Below are positions 17,747 to 25,889 of a stretch of DNA of 64,000 bases, one piece after another (position 1 is the first letter of the stretch; every line of letters starts with the position of its first letter). The translations under genes and the position numbers were made by a program. Below the pieces are notes generated by a model that worked only from the letters and a program-made list of their open reading frames with translations, ran no database searches and had not been told where the DNA came from. The DNA comes from Microcoleus asticus IPMA8 (GTDB lineage: Bacteria > Cyanobacteriota > Cyanobacteriia > Cyanobacteriales > Microcoleaceae): NCBI RefSeq assembly GCF_013179805.1, contig NZ_SRRZ01000009.1, forward strand, positions 24,794 to 88,793, read 5' to 3'.

Positions 17747-18328
17747 ATGTCTTTAGCACTTTGGCGATCGCCCTTAGCTCGCGCGCTCCACCGCAACCGC
17801 AGTCTTGCTTTTGCCCGCTACTTGCAACTAGCAACTGTTCGCGCCACCGGGCGTCCGGCCAACCGCACTGTGGTGTTTCGAGGCTTTTTAGCAGATACTA
17901 ATCAGTTGAAATTTATTACAGATATTCGCAGTGAAAAGGCAGAGGAAATTAACCTCTATCCTTGGGGGGAAATTTGCTGGTATTTCCCCAAAACTCGCGA
18001 ACAATTTCGGATTGCTGGAAAGCTAGTTTTAGTAGGAGCAGATTATCCAGAGGCAGAGTTGTGCTCATCGCGCCGCACAGCTTGGCAGGAGCTTTCTGAG
18101 GCGGCTCGATCGCAGTTTGCTTGGCCGCATCCGGGGGAAGACAAAGCCCCGGCTAGTGCTTTTGATTCTGCTTCCCCAGATGCGATCGAGCCGCTGCCTA
18201 ATTTTTGCTTGCTGTTGTTGGAACCGGAAACGGTGGATTTGTTGGAGTTGCGGGGGGAACCGCAGAACCGATCGCTTTATCGGCGCGACGGGGAGGGAAA
18301 TTGGTCTGTGCGATCGGTTAATCCTTGA
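17747..18328 (+). CDS. Pyridoxamine 5'-phosphate oxidase-related protein (Alr4036 type)
   Basis: A 193-residue protein of the FMN-binding split-barrel superfamily. The N-terminal half holds the barrel strands and substrate/FMN region: SLAFARYLQLATVRATGRPANRTVVFRGF, then LKFITDIRSEKAEEI and AEICWYF-like segments. The order and spacing match the cyanobacterial Alr4036 family of PNPOx-like proteins, whose substrate has not been established to my knowledge. No signal peptide. It is followed by TGACTGT-type short tandem repeats (about 18336-18366). Confidence 0.8.
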   Translation: MSLALWRSPLARALHRNRSLAFARYLQLATVRATGRPANRTVVFRGFLADTNQLKFITDIRSEKAEEINLYPWGEICWYFPKTREQFRIAGKLVLVGADYPEAELCSSRRTAWQELSEAARSQFAWPHPGEDKAPASAFDSASPDAIEPLPNFCLLLLEPETVDLLELRGEPQNRSLYRRDGEGNWSVRSVNP

Positions 18329-18426
18329 AGTCAGTTGACTGTTAACTGTTGACTGTTGACTGTTGTCAGTAGGAAAGTTTTAAGTTGAAAAATTCCCAAT
18401 GAAAAACTCAACACTCAAAACTATTT

Positions 18427-19233
18427 TTAGATGCCGGTGCCGTCGAAAAATTCTTGAATTGCTTTATCTTTTAACTTGCAGCTAGGGGTTGTAACTAGCT
18501 CTGTTTTTTCGGCTAAGGCTACATTGCTGGCTTGGTTTAAAGCTTCTGATACTGAGTGGAAATTGTGGGAATGGGGAACAGAAGTTAAGGAGACAGATGC
18601 TTGAGGAAGCAAACTTTTTACTTGCTGTTCGAGGGACTCGATGCGATCGAGCAAAGAGCGAATTACCACAGCTTCCGAATCCGGCAAACTGCCGTGTTCT
18701 AGGGGATTGACGCGCACTCCCGATCGATAGACGATGCGGCCGGGAATCCCTACCACCGTACAGTCAGATGGTACGTCCCGGAGCACGACGGAACCGGCGC
18801 CGATGCGAACGTTGTTGCCAATTAGCAGATTGCCTAGTACCTTGGCGCCGGCACCGACAACTACATTTTCGCCGACGGTAGGGTGACGTTTGCCGCTTTC
18901 TTTGCCTGTGCCCCCAAGGGTGACACCTTGGTAAATTAGGGCAAAATCGCCGATAATCGCTGTTTCGCCGATCACAACCCCCATACCGTGGTCGATGAAT
19001 ACGCTTTTGCCGATCGTTGCCCCTGGGTGAATTTCAATTCCGGTCAAAAAGCGAGCTATGTGGGAAATAAAGCGGGGGATGAAGGGAAGTCCCAGCACGT
19101 AAAGCCAATGTGCGAGGCGGTGCAGCACTAGGGCCTGAAGACCGGGGTAACAAAATAAAACTTCCAACCAGTTGCGAGCGGCAGGGTCGCGATCAAAAAT
19201 TATACTGAAGTCAGCTCTAAGAGTCTTTAGCAC
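18427..19233 (-). CDS. cysE: Serine O-acetyltransferase
   Basis: Makes O-acetylserine from serine and acetyl-CoA, the carbon skeleton for cysteine. The protein has an N-terminal helical domain ([20 protein letters not shown]) and a left-handed parallel beta-helix of hexapeptides with [36 protein letters not shown] and [24 protein letters not shown]. The catalytic His/Asp pair is in FIDHGMG and the GKRHP loop. The C-terminal ~75 residues after the barrel are variable. The GTG at 19233 is chosen because the conserved LKTLRADF follows directly; a TTG five codons upstream is the alternative. Confidence 0.93.
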   Translation of the reverse strand: MLKTLRADFSIIFDRDPAARNWLEVLFCYPGLQALVLHRLAHWLYVLGLPFIPRFISHIARFLTGIEIHPGATIGKSVFIDHGMGVVIGETAIIGDFALIYQGVTLGGTGKESGKRHPTVGENVVVGAGAKVLGNLLIGNNVRIGAGSVVLRDVPSDCTVVGIPGRIVYRSGVRVNPLEHGSLPDSEAVVIRSLLDRIESLEQQVKSLLPQASVSLTSVPHSHNFHSVSEALNQASNVALAEKTELVTTPSCKLKDKAIQEFFDGTGI

Positions 19234-19307
19234 TTTCGGATTTACCAATTTTGGTTAAACACGCCACTTTCAATTTTACATTTTACTGGATGGCGTAAGT
19301 GAGAGAC

Positions 19308-19394
19308 CGATCGGGAGATTGGGGAGTGCGAGATTGGCAGATTGGCAGATTGGGGGAGTGGGAGATTGGCAGATTGGCAGATTGGGGGAGAATT
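19308..19394. repeat. Tandem GGCAGATT repeats
   Basis: Units of AGATTGGC and AGATTGGGGGAG repeat several times between cysE and the secreted hypothetical gene. It is a simple-sequence tract, probably from slippage. Confidence 0.75.
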
Positions 19395-19436
19395 TGATCG
19401 TATTTGATTGTCCCCATCCCACAGCGCCGCGGCGTT

Positions 19437-19919
19437 CTATTCCTGTACAGAGATTGTATAGTTAGACTTGACTCCGGGTTCGAGAGTACCGACCCAAATC
19501 CTGTAAGAGCCTGCTTGCCATTCAGAATCAACAATGCCAGCATCTTTATTCTGGCCTGCATCGTCTCCGCAGCGCACCGCATTACCGGGGCCTTGTACGA
19601 GTAAGGTTGTGTCCTTGCCTCCGCTGTTGACTTTGATTGCGAGTTTTGAAAAGTTTTGCTGCAAGACGATGATGTGGTCGGGAGTTGGGGTGGCAAAACC
19701 CAAACATTTGTTTTTGTGCCGATCGGCGTTGGCAATGGCAGATAGAGAGTACGATCCGCCTGTGGAACCTCTCAAAACTGCTGTTGGGGCTCCAAAACCT
19801 CGCGATAAAGTTAAAGTGCCGAAATTGGCTGTTTCTGCTAAAACTGGTAGGGCGGCGATCGCGGCGATCGCCGCCAAGACTGCACCGTTTTTGAAATTGG
19901 CTCGCTGATTAAACAACAT
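19437..19919 (-). CDS. Secreted hypothetical protein
   Basis: A 160-residue protein not recognised as a named family. Residues 1-28 form a signal peptide (AVLAAIAAIAALPVLAE). The mature part has a Gly/Ser-rich strand region (LSRGFGAPTAVLRGSTGG), two Cys likely to pair (KCLGF and VRCGD), and a final beta-rich stretch SYRIWVGTLEPGVKSNYTISV. That stretch resembles the end of bacterial pre-peptidase-like beta-sandwich domains. Likely periplasmic or extracellular. The gene is alone, divergent from the small membrane protein downstream. Confidence 0.75.
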   Translation of the reverse strand: MLFNQRANFKNGAVLAAIAAIAALPVLAETANFGTLTLSRGFGAPTAVLRGSTGGSYSLSAIANADRHKNKCLGFATPTPDHIIVLQQNFSKLAIKVNSGGKDTTLLVQGPGNAVRCGDDAGQNKDAGIVDSEWQAGSYRIWVGTLEPGVKSNYTISVQE

Positions 19920-20146
19920 GGCAATATTCCTCGCTCACAACTTAAAATTACAACTCAGAATTTACCCATCGCAGCCCCTACAGCAATAACTCTGGAGGAA
20001 AAATAACTTTTTTTAAATTTATTCAAAACCTCCTGGTTTCTCTTGTTTATGTCTATCAGAACAATCCGTGTGCGCTCGCGCTGCGAGTGCCACTCCAATT
20101 TCTGCCACAGGCGATCGACTCATATCCGAAATTGTACGGTGTCAAG

Positions 20147-20308
20147 ATGATTATTTTGATACTCCTAGCCTTGGTGTTGACGATCTGTTCCCTATTGACA
20201 CAGGTTTTGGTATTGTTACCTATGGGTCTATCTGGCTGGCTCCACTTCCCTAATTGGCTGAGCCTGACCTTGATTTTGCTGGCTATTTCTTGGTGCTTGG
20301 GGGATTAG
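20147..20308 (+). CDS. Small two-helix membrane protein
   Basis: A 53-residue protein starting MIILILLALVLTICSLLTQ. A second hydrophobic segment (LSLTLILLAISWCLG) follows a short Pro/Trp loop (GWLHFPNWLS). The ATG at 20147 begins right at the first helix; an upstream ATG at 20087 would add 20 polar residues. It resembles small conserved cyanobacterial membrane proteins but I cannot assign a role. It lies upstream of the PBP2 gene on the same strand. Confidence 0.6.
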   Translation: MIILILLALVLTICSLLTQVLVLLPMGLSGWLHFPNWLSLTLILLAISWCLGD

Positions 20309-20471
20309 TCAGCAGTTAGCATTCATGAGTTATTAGTTATTAGTCAAAAACTAATTATCAATGATTCCGCTTCCCCCAACATCGAGGCCCGAGCCTCCCC
20401 GGCCTGATGATGTATACTTCACAATTGACAATCAGGAATCTAAAATCTAGGACTTGACATCTACCTATAGA

Positions 20472-22298
20472 ATGATGCAACGACAATTTTATTCGATCTC
20501 AGGATTTCATTCTTCTGACAAAACCCTGGGGGAAACTCCTAAAAAACAGGAGCGTCCGATACACCGGGCGATCGTGTTAATGCTGGTGGCAACCGGTTTG
20601 CTGGGCCTGCACGCTAGTCGGCTGGTGGAATTGCAACTGGTACAAGGGAAGCAAAACCGGGAACGAGCCGAAAACAATCGCGTTCGCCTAGTGCCAATGC
20701 CGGCGAATCGCGGACACATTGTCGATCGCAACGGCAAGCTGCTAGCGGCGAACAATTTAGCTCGATCGGTATATTTGTGGCCGAAAGAACAAACGCCGGA
20801 AGAGTGGAAAGCGACAGCAGAAAAGTTGAGTCCGCTGGTTAAAATTCCGGCCAAAGAAATTTTACAAAAATTAAAACAGGTAGATCCTCTATCCTACAGG
20901 CCGGTGCGGATCAAGCAAGCGATGCCGCCAGAGGTGTTTGTGCCGCTAGCAGAACAGGTGGGACAAATGCGGGGAGTGGAAGTTCGGCCAGAAGCGAACC
21001 GCTACTATCCCGAAGGCAGTTTGGCGGCTCACGTTCTCGGATATATTGGCGAAGCTACCGCAGCAGACTTGGAAGATCACCCGGAATATCCGATGGGGAT
21101 GATTGTGGGTCAGATGGGCATAGAAGCGAGTTCTAACAAGCAGATTGCGGGAGTTTGGGGCGATCGGCTGATCGAGGTAAATGCCCAAAATCAAGAATTG
21201 CGGCTGATGGGAGAGACACCGCCCAAACCGGGCGAGGCGGTGCAGCTAACCATAGACTTGTCCATGCAAAAAGCAGCCGAAAAAGCCTTGGGGAACCGCC
21301 GGGGGGCAGTAGTTGCCCTGGACGTGAAAACCGGCGCGGTATTAGTTATGGCCAGCCACCCGACTTTTGACCCCAATCTGTTTACGCGAAAAATCACTAA
21401 GGATGACTGGGCAACTCTTCAAGACCAGGAAAATTCATTTTTGAATCGGGCCATGCAAGGCTATCCCCCCGGCAGCACTTTTAAAATTGTGACTTCCGTC
21501 GCGGGCATGGAGTCGGGCAAGTTTTCGCCGGACTCAATTCTCGGTACTTCGTCTTACATTACTGTGGGGGGAATTGATTTTAACGAACACAGCGGCGGTT
21601 ACGGCTACATAGGCTTTCGGGATGCCTTGGCTTTCAGCAGCAATACGTTTTTTTATCAAGTGGGGATGAGTACGGGGCCGGAGCAAATTTCTAAGTGGGG
21701 ACACCGCTTGGGAATTGGCAAGGATACGGATTTGAATCTTTTGGGGCTAAGCGGTGGCAATCACGGTCAAATCCCGACGCCGGAGGAGAAGGAGAAAATC
21801 TATGAAGAACCTTGGTATGCGGGTGATACAGTAACGATGTCGATCGGCCAGGGGTTGGTGTTGGTGACTCCTTTGGAGGCGGCGGTGATGGTGAGTTCGA
21901 TCGCTAACGGCGGCTATCGGGTGAAGCCTCATCTTTTGACTTCTATGACCGGCACAGCGGAGACTAAACGGGTACAGACGGGGATGAAACCTTCAACAAT
22001 TCAGGTGGTTAAGGAAGGGCTGATCGCGGTGGTTGCCCAGGGTACGGGACAGGGGATGAATGACGGTACGATTCCGCTGACGGCGGGCAAAACAGGGACT
22101 TCGGAGGTTATTGGACAGCAGGATCACTCTTTGTATGTGGCCTTCGGGCCCGCTGAGAAGCCGGAAATTGCGATCGCCGTGGTTGTGGAAAATGGCGGTT
22201 ATGGTTCTGTTGCCGCTGCCCCGATCGCGAAAGAGGTGTTTCAAGCTTATTTTGGGCAACCGAAAAAGGTGAAGAAGCCAGTAGTTATTAGTCCTTAG
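20472..22298 (+). CDS. mrdA: Penicillin-binding protein 2 (peptidoglycan DD-transpeptidase)
   Basis: Cross-links lateral-wall peptidoglycan as part of the elongation machinery. The protein has a short cytoplasmic start, one membrane anchor (AIVLMLVATGLLGLHASRL), a PBP dimerisation domain (NRGHIVDRNGKLLA) and a transpeptidase domain. The active-site motifs are GYPPGSTFK (SxxK), SSN in LAFSSNTFFYQ and KTGTSEV (KTG). The ATG at 20472 is immediately followed by a second ATG at 20475; an in-frame TTG at 20454 is less likely. Confidence 0.95.
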   Translation: MMQRQFYSISGFHSSDKTLGETPKKQERPIHRAIVLMLVATGLLGLHASRLVELQLVQGKQNRERAENNRVRLVPMPANRGHIVDRNGKLLAANNLARSVYLWPKEQTPEEWKATAEKLSPLVKIPAKEILQKLKQVDPLSYRPVRIKQAMPPEVFVPLAEQVGQMRGVEVRPEANRYYPEGSLAAHVLGYIGEATAADLEDHPEYPMGMIVGQMGIEASSNKQIAGVWGDRLIEVNAQNQELRLMGETPPKPGEAVQLTIDLSMQKAAEKALGNRRGAVVALDVKTGAVLVMASHPTFDPNLFTRKITKDDWATLQDQENSFLNRAMQGYPPGSTFKIVTSVAGMESGKFSPDSILGTSSYITVGGIDFNEHSGGYGYIGFRDALAFSSNTFFYQVGMSTGPEQISKWGHRLGIGKDTDLNLLGLSGGNHGQIPTPEEKEKIYEEPWYAGDTVTMSIGQGLVLVTPLEAAVMVSSIANGGYRVKPHLLTSMTGTAETKRVQTGMKPSTIQVVKEGLIAVVAQGTGQGMNDGTIPLTAGKTGTSEVIGQQDHSLYVAFGPAEKPEIAIAVVVENGGYGSVAAAPIAKEVFQAYFGQPKKVKKPVVISP

Positions 22299-22334
22299 TT
22301 ATTGCGAATGGGGAATTGGGAATTGGGAATTGGG

Positions 22335-22457
22335 AGTAGTTTCTTGTTCTTCCTTCCTTCTTCCTTCTTCCTTCTTCTTTCTTCCTTCTTCCTTCTTCCT
22401 TTTTTCTTCCTGACATCCGTTACAGAATCCGTTGCCGAACTTCCTTCTTCCTTCTGA
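22335..22457. repeat. Polypyrimidine tandem repeat (CTTCCTT)n
   Basis: About 120 bp of nearly pure pyrimidine on the plus strand made of CTTCCTTCTTCC units, behind the PBP2 gene. It is the complement of the polypurine tract at 6061-6142. Confidence 0.8.
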
Positions 22458-22478
22458 TTAATGACTACTGACTACTGA

Positions 22479-24212
22479 CTAATTCAGCCGCATAAATATT
22501 GTAGCTTTGCGAATTCCTGTTATTTCTCCCGTACTGGTGACAGTGAGCGATCGCAAGTGGTCGAACAACGGTCTTGCCGAAAGTTCAATTAACCTCAACA
22601 GCGGGATTTGTTTTTCCCAAATTGTCCTGCTGGATGGCCAGTCTAAATAAAAATAGCCGTCGTTAGATGGCGGTAGCGGTTCAATGCTGGTTTGAAAATC
22701 TTCATTTACAACTAAAGAGCCTGTTTCGGCTGCTTCTAGTGCTGCGTCCATTGCTTCTACTGAAGTGGTGAAAATTTCGTATTTGCCGACGGTGGCTCGG
22801 ACTCCTTTTGCCTGGGTTTCGATCGCACTTTTTCTATTACTTTCTTTTCCATAATTCTGGCTCGTTGTCAACTGCGTCCAAGCGGTAATTTTCTGGTTTC
22901 TGAGAGTGAAGCTGCCAATGCTGTATTCTTTGCTGCGGGCAATTTCATCGAGTTTCTCGATCGCCTTTGGGGAATCAGCAGAGTTTTCTGCGGCAAAAAT
23001 CCAGTCGGCACTATTTGACGAATTCGGAAGCACTGCTAAAGCGTATTCTCCTTGTACCCAGTCAAATATATCCTGCGGCAGGTTGACGCCCCAAACTTGC
23101 TGAATATCTGCCAGGGTGCGATCGACTAAATTTGAGACTTCAGCGTTAGCTGACACCGCCGATGACAAATCAGCCCAAAAATTCTTTAAATCGGTGCTTG
23201 CGACCGCGAGAGGACTGGCTGAGGGAATGTACTGCAAGGCTTGCACAGGTTCGGAGAGTGTTGGAGAAGCTGTGTTTTCTCGTGATGTCACTAAAGCAGT
23301 TTGAGCCAGCAATCCCCGTCGGTTAACTCCGACAGCAACTGCGAGAGAATTAAGAGAAACTTGGGTATTTTGCTCGGTTCCTGACTGCGGGAGATTGACA
23401 AATGCTAAAGCGATTCTGCCTTGAGTTAGCTGCTGCAAAGCTTTTTGATATTCTGGGGTATTATTGAGATTTATGTTGGCTGATTCAACGTTATTAATTG
23501 CATCTCGAATCACATTCTGGCTATTGGCAAATAAAACAAAATTTTGGTTATTACCCGAATTTAAGTTACCGCCGATGGCTGCTGTTGCGAAGCTGGATGG
23601 CAACTTTGAATTCGGCAGAGAAAACGGGTTAAAAGGCGAAAGCGAAGCAATTTTTTTCTTGGCTGTTGGTGCTTGTTTATAATTAATTTTTACGCCTTTA
23701 TATAGTTCCGAATGAACTGTTTTATCTGCCCGAGATTGTTTGCGCCAGTAGGAGTCGAGAAATTGTTGGCTGCGATCGACCTTTTGGGAGGAAACGGCCA
23801 GCAAAAACCCGGCTTGTTGACCGTTGCTGCTGTCGCCATCGAAATCTGGCGTTGTGACGGCGAGGGTAATTTCGTCACCTATCCAAGGTTGGATATCTCT
23901 ACTGTAATCGAGGCCTGTACTGGCGAGGAAACTTTTTTTGATTTGATCAAATTCCGCGTGCGATCGACTTCTTTCTTCGGGAGTGGCAAAAACTTGCCGC
24001 AATGCTTCGAGGCGATCGGGATTTACCAGCATTGATGCTAACAAAGGTGCTTGTTTCGAGACAAACACAGCCGCAGCCGGAGTAGTTGTCGGCCCGCCGG
24101 CGAGCAAATTCAGGGGAGTGTGAGTTGTCAGCCAGTAAAAACCGCCGGCACTCAAGCCTAAGAGTGCCAAGACGCCAGCAATGAGGAAAGAAAAGAACGA
24201 TCGCAACTTCAT
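22479..24212 (-). CDS. DUF3352 domain protein, membrane-anchored
   Basis: A 577-residue conserved cyanobacterial protein of unknown function. It begins with a signal-anchor (FFSFLIAGVLALLGLSAGGFYW). The remaining ~550 residues are extracytoplasmic: the family opening AAAVFVSKQAPLLASMLVNP, then PWIGDEITLAVTTPDFDGD, and a later half-repeat PQDIFDWVQGEYALAVLP of similar design, so the domain looks internally duplicated. The ATG at 24212 starts directly before the basic residues of the anchor. Convergent with the PBP2 gene. Confidence 0.85.
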   Translation of the reverse strand: MKLRSFFSFLIAGVLALLGLSAGGFYWLTTHTPLNLLAGGPTTTPAAAVFVSKQAPLLASMLVNPDRLEALRQVFATPEERSRSHAEFDQIKKSFLASTGLDYSRDIQPWIGDEITLAVTTPDFDGDSSNGQQAGFLLAVSSQKVDRSQQFLDSYWRKQSRADKTVHSELYKGVKINYKQAPTAKKKIASLSPFNPFSLPNSKLPSSFATAAIGGNLNSGNNQNFVLFANSQNVIRDAINNVESANINLNNTPEYQKALQQLTQGRIALAFVNLPQSGTEQNTQVSLNSLAVAVGVNRRGLLAQTALVTSRENTASPTLSEPVQALQYIPSASPLAVASTDLKNFWADLSSAVSANAEVSNLVDRTLADIQQVWGVNLPQDIFDWVQGEYALAVLPNSSNSADWIFAAENSADSPKAIEKLDEIARSKEYSIGSFTLRNQKITAWTQLTTSQNYGKESNRKSAIETQAKGVRATVGKYEIFTTSVEAMDAALEAAETGSLVVNEDFQTSIEPLPPSNDGYFYLDWPSSRTIWEKQIPLLRLIELSARPLFDHLRSLTVTSTGEITGIRKATIFMRLN

Positions 24213-24347
24213 ACAACAAGGACTAATGACCACAGTCTATTATTAACTAGAGTAGCGCATGACCGTAGCTGTCGGCAGATACTTTTTGTGCTGTTCGCAA
24301 AAAAAAGAATCAATTAAAATATTCTCAAGCTTTAAAACCCAAGTAAA

Positions 24348-24974
24348 ATGCTAACAATATCAACTGCCGCCGAACAGCGAGTTTTACTGCAAAATATCAG
24401 TTGGCAATTATATGAAAGCCTGCTAGGGGAACTGGGCAACAAACGTTCCACCAGAATTGCTTATTATCAAGGTCAATTAGAAATTATGGTGCCGCTACCG
24501 GAACATGAAAACCGCAACAGGCTGATCGATCGCTTAATTGTAACTCTCATCGAAGAACTCAATCTGGAGTACAATCCCTTTGGCTCGATGACTATTAAAA
24601 AACGCCAAAAAGCAGCGGGAAAAGAACCAGATTCATGCTATTATATCCAGAATGAAGCACTGGTCAGAGGGAGAACAGAATTAGACTTTGCTCAAGATCC
24701 GCCGCCCGATTTAGCACTAGAAATTGATATTACCAGCAGTTCCTTAAATCAATTCGATTTATATGCAGATTTAGGCGTACCAGAAATTTGGCGGTACGAC
24801 GGAACAAGCATCAAGTTTTATCAATTACAAAATGGCGAATATGCGGAGTGCAATTATTCCCCGGCTTTCCCGATCCTACCGACTGCAAAAGTTGACGAAT
24901 TTATCGATCGCTGTCAAACTACAGGCGCAACCGCAGCAGTGCGAGAATTCCGGGAATGGGTCAATCGATTTTAG
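24348..24974 (+). CDS. Uma2-family (DUF820) PD-(D/E)XK nuclease-like protein
   Basis: A 208-residue protein of the large cyanobacterial Uma2 family, which has a restriction-endonuclease-like fold; cellular roles are mostly unknown. Visible family marks: the N-terminal RIAYYQGQLEIMVPLPEHE, the core PDLALEIDITSSS (the E-x-D/E region of the nuclease site) and VPEIWRYDG. Acidic and Lys residues expected for the metal site are present. Such genes occur in many copies per genome and move readily. Its last bases run into the TTTTAGATT repeat. Confidence 0.88.
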   Translation: MLTISTAAEQRVLLQNISWQLYESLLGELGNKRSTRIAYYQGQLEIMVPLPEHENRNRLIDRLIVTLIEELNLEYNPFGSMTIKKRQKAAGKEPDSCYYIQNEALVRGRTELDFAQDPPPDLALEIDITSSSLNQFDLYADLGVPEIWRYDGTSIKFYQLQNGEYAECNYSPAFPILPTAKVDEFIDRCQTTGATAAVREFREWVNRF

Positions 24975-25119
24975 ATTTTAGATTTTAGATTTTAGATTTT
25001 AGATTTTAGATTTGAAGCATTCACCCCACGAATAAATTTGGGGGGCAAGTTTCATCGGATACAGGTTTTTTATTTCTCCACGGATGAATCCGGGGGCTTG
25101 TATCCTGGATGCTTTCGGT
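24967..25119. repeat. Compound repeat: TTTTAGATT tandem plus ~105-bp hairpin element
   Basis: Five TTTTAGATT units (24967-25012) followed by an element from GAAGCATT (25014) to GCTTTCGGT (25119). The element contains CCCCACGAATAAATTTGGGG and CCACGGATGAATCCGGGG hairpins and the phrase GGCTTGTATCC. A second full copy in the same arrangement is at 45739-45882. Confidence 0.85.
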
Positions 25120-25141
25120 AAAAAATCAGTAATTGTGTAGT

Positions 25142-25747
25142 CTACCAGGGCACTCCTCGCGCATCGGAAAAATCGGCATCTATAACCGCCCCCGGATCGA
25201 ATACAGCATCAGTTAAATCAGCTTTTCTAAACGAGGTTATCGACAATTTTTCTATTTCCTCAACAGCGATAAAAAAGCCGATCGCAGTTAACCCAAGAAT
25301 TACCCCAGAAACCAAAAATAAGACAATTCCCCTGATAGTATCTCCGCCAAAAAATGTCACAATACCGCTAGCCCCGATCGCAGCAGCAGCCCCAGCCACA
25401 GCCCCCGCCACAATTCCAGCCTCGCCCCGAGTCGCAGCAATCGCCGTAGCAGCCGTTCCGGCCACAGCCACAGCCCCCGCATCCGCCCCGCCAATCAGTC
25501 CAGTCAAAGCCCCAGCCGTCGTCACTGTCACCGCAGTTACCCCAGCCCTAGCAATCAAATTTCTCACCCGCCTGCGGCTTTGTCCGGTTCTGACACCCTG
25601 AAAATTTGCCCCCCTCAAAATCGCCCCGGTGAAATTGCAGCCTCGAATGTCGCAACCGCTGAAATTCGCCCCTGACAAGTCAAGCCCTTTAAAAGAACGG
25701 TTCCGCAAGTTTTGGTTAGCAAAATTGAGATTTCGAGGTAAAGTCAT
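25142..25747 (-). CDS. Pentapeptide-repeat protein split by a hydrophobic Gly/Ala-rich insert
   Basis: A 201-residue protein. Residues 5-50 are pentapeptides (DLSGANFSGCDIRGCNFTGA). Residues 55-165 are a Gly/Ala-rich, hydrophobic region with at least one strong membrane helix near IVLFLVSGVILGLTAIGFF. Residues 172-200 return to pentapeptides (KADLTDAVFD ... DADFSDARG). The arrangement suggests a beta-helix whose two ends flank a membrane segment. Function unknown; the gene is bordered on both sides by TTTTAGATT repeats. Confidence 0.8.
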   Translation of the reverse strand: MTLPRNLNFANQNLRNRSFKGLDLSGANFSGCDIRGCNFTGAILRGANFQGVRTGQSRRRVRNLIARAGVTAVTVTTAGALTGLIGGADAGAVAVAGTAATAIAATRGEAGIVAGAVAGAAAAIGASGIVTFFGGDTIRGIVLFLVSGVILGLTAIGFFIAVEEIEKLSITSFRKADLTDAVFDPGAVIDADFSDARGVPW

Positions 25748-25749
25748 TC

Positions 25750-25838
25750 GATTTTAGATTTTAGATTTTAGATTTTAGATTTTAGATTCACAACCCAAAG
25801 ACCTAGGATTATAGATTTTAGATTATAGATTTTAGATT
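25750..25838. repeat. TTTTAGATT tandem repeats
   Basis: Two runs (25750-25788 and 25808-25838, the latter with ATAGATTTTAGATT variants) between the pentapeptide gene and purL. Confidence 0.8.
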
Positions 25839-25889
25839 AACCAAGCACAGGGCATTTAGAATAAAGCCTGTGGTTTATAACGAGTTTCC

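Noticed and set aside
19283..19735. 150-codon minus-strand frame ending in repeated SNLPIC units
   Set aside because: Out-of-frame with the secreted protein and partly made of the simple repeat at 19308-19394.
24967..25012. TTTTAGATT arrays as possible CRISPR
   Set aside because: Units are 9 bp with no spacers, and no cas gene is in the window.
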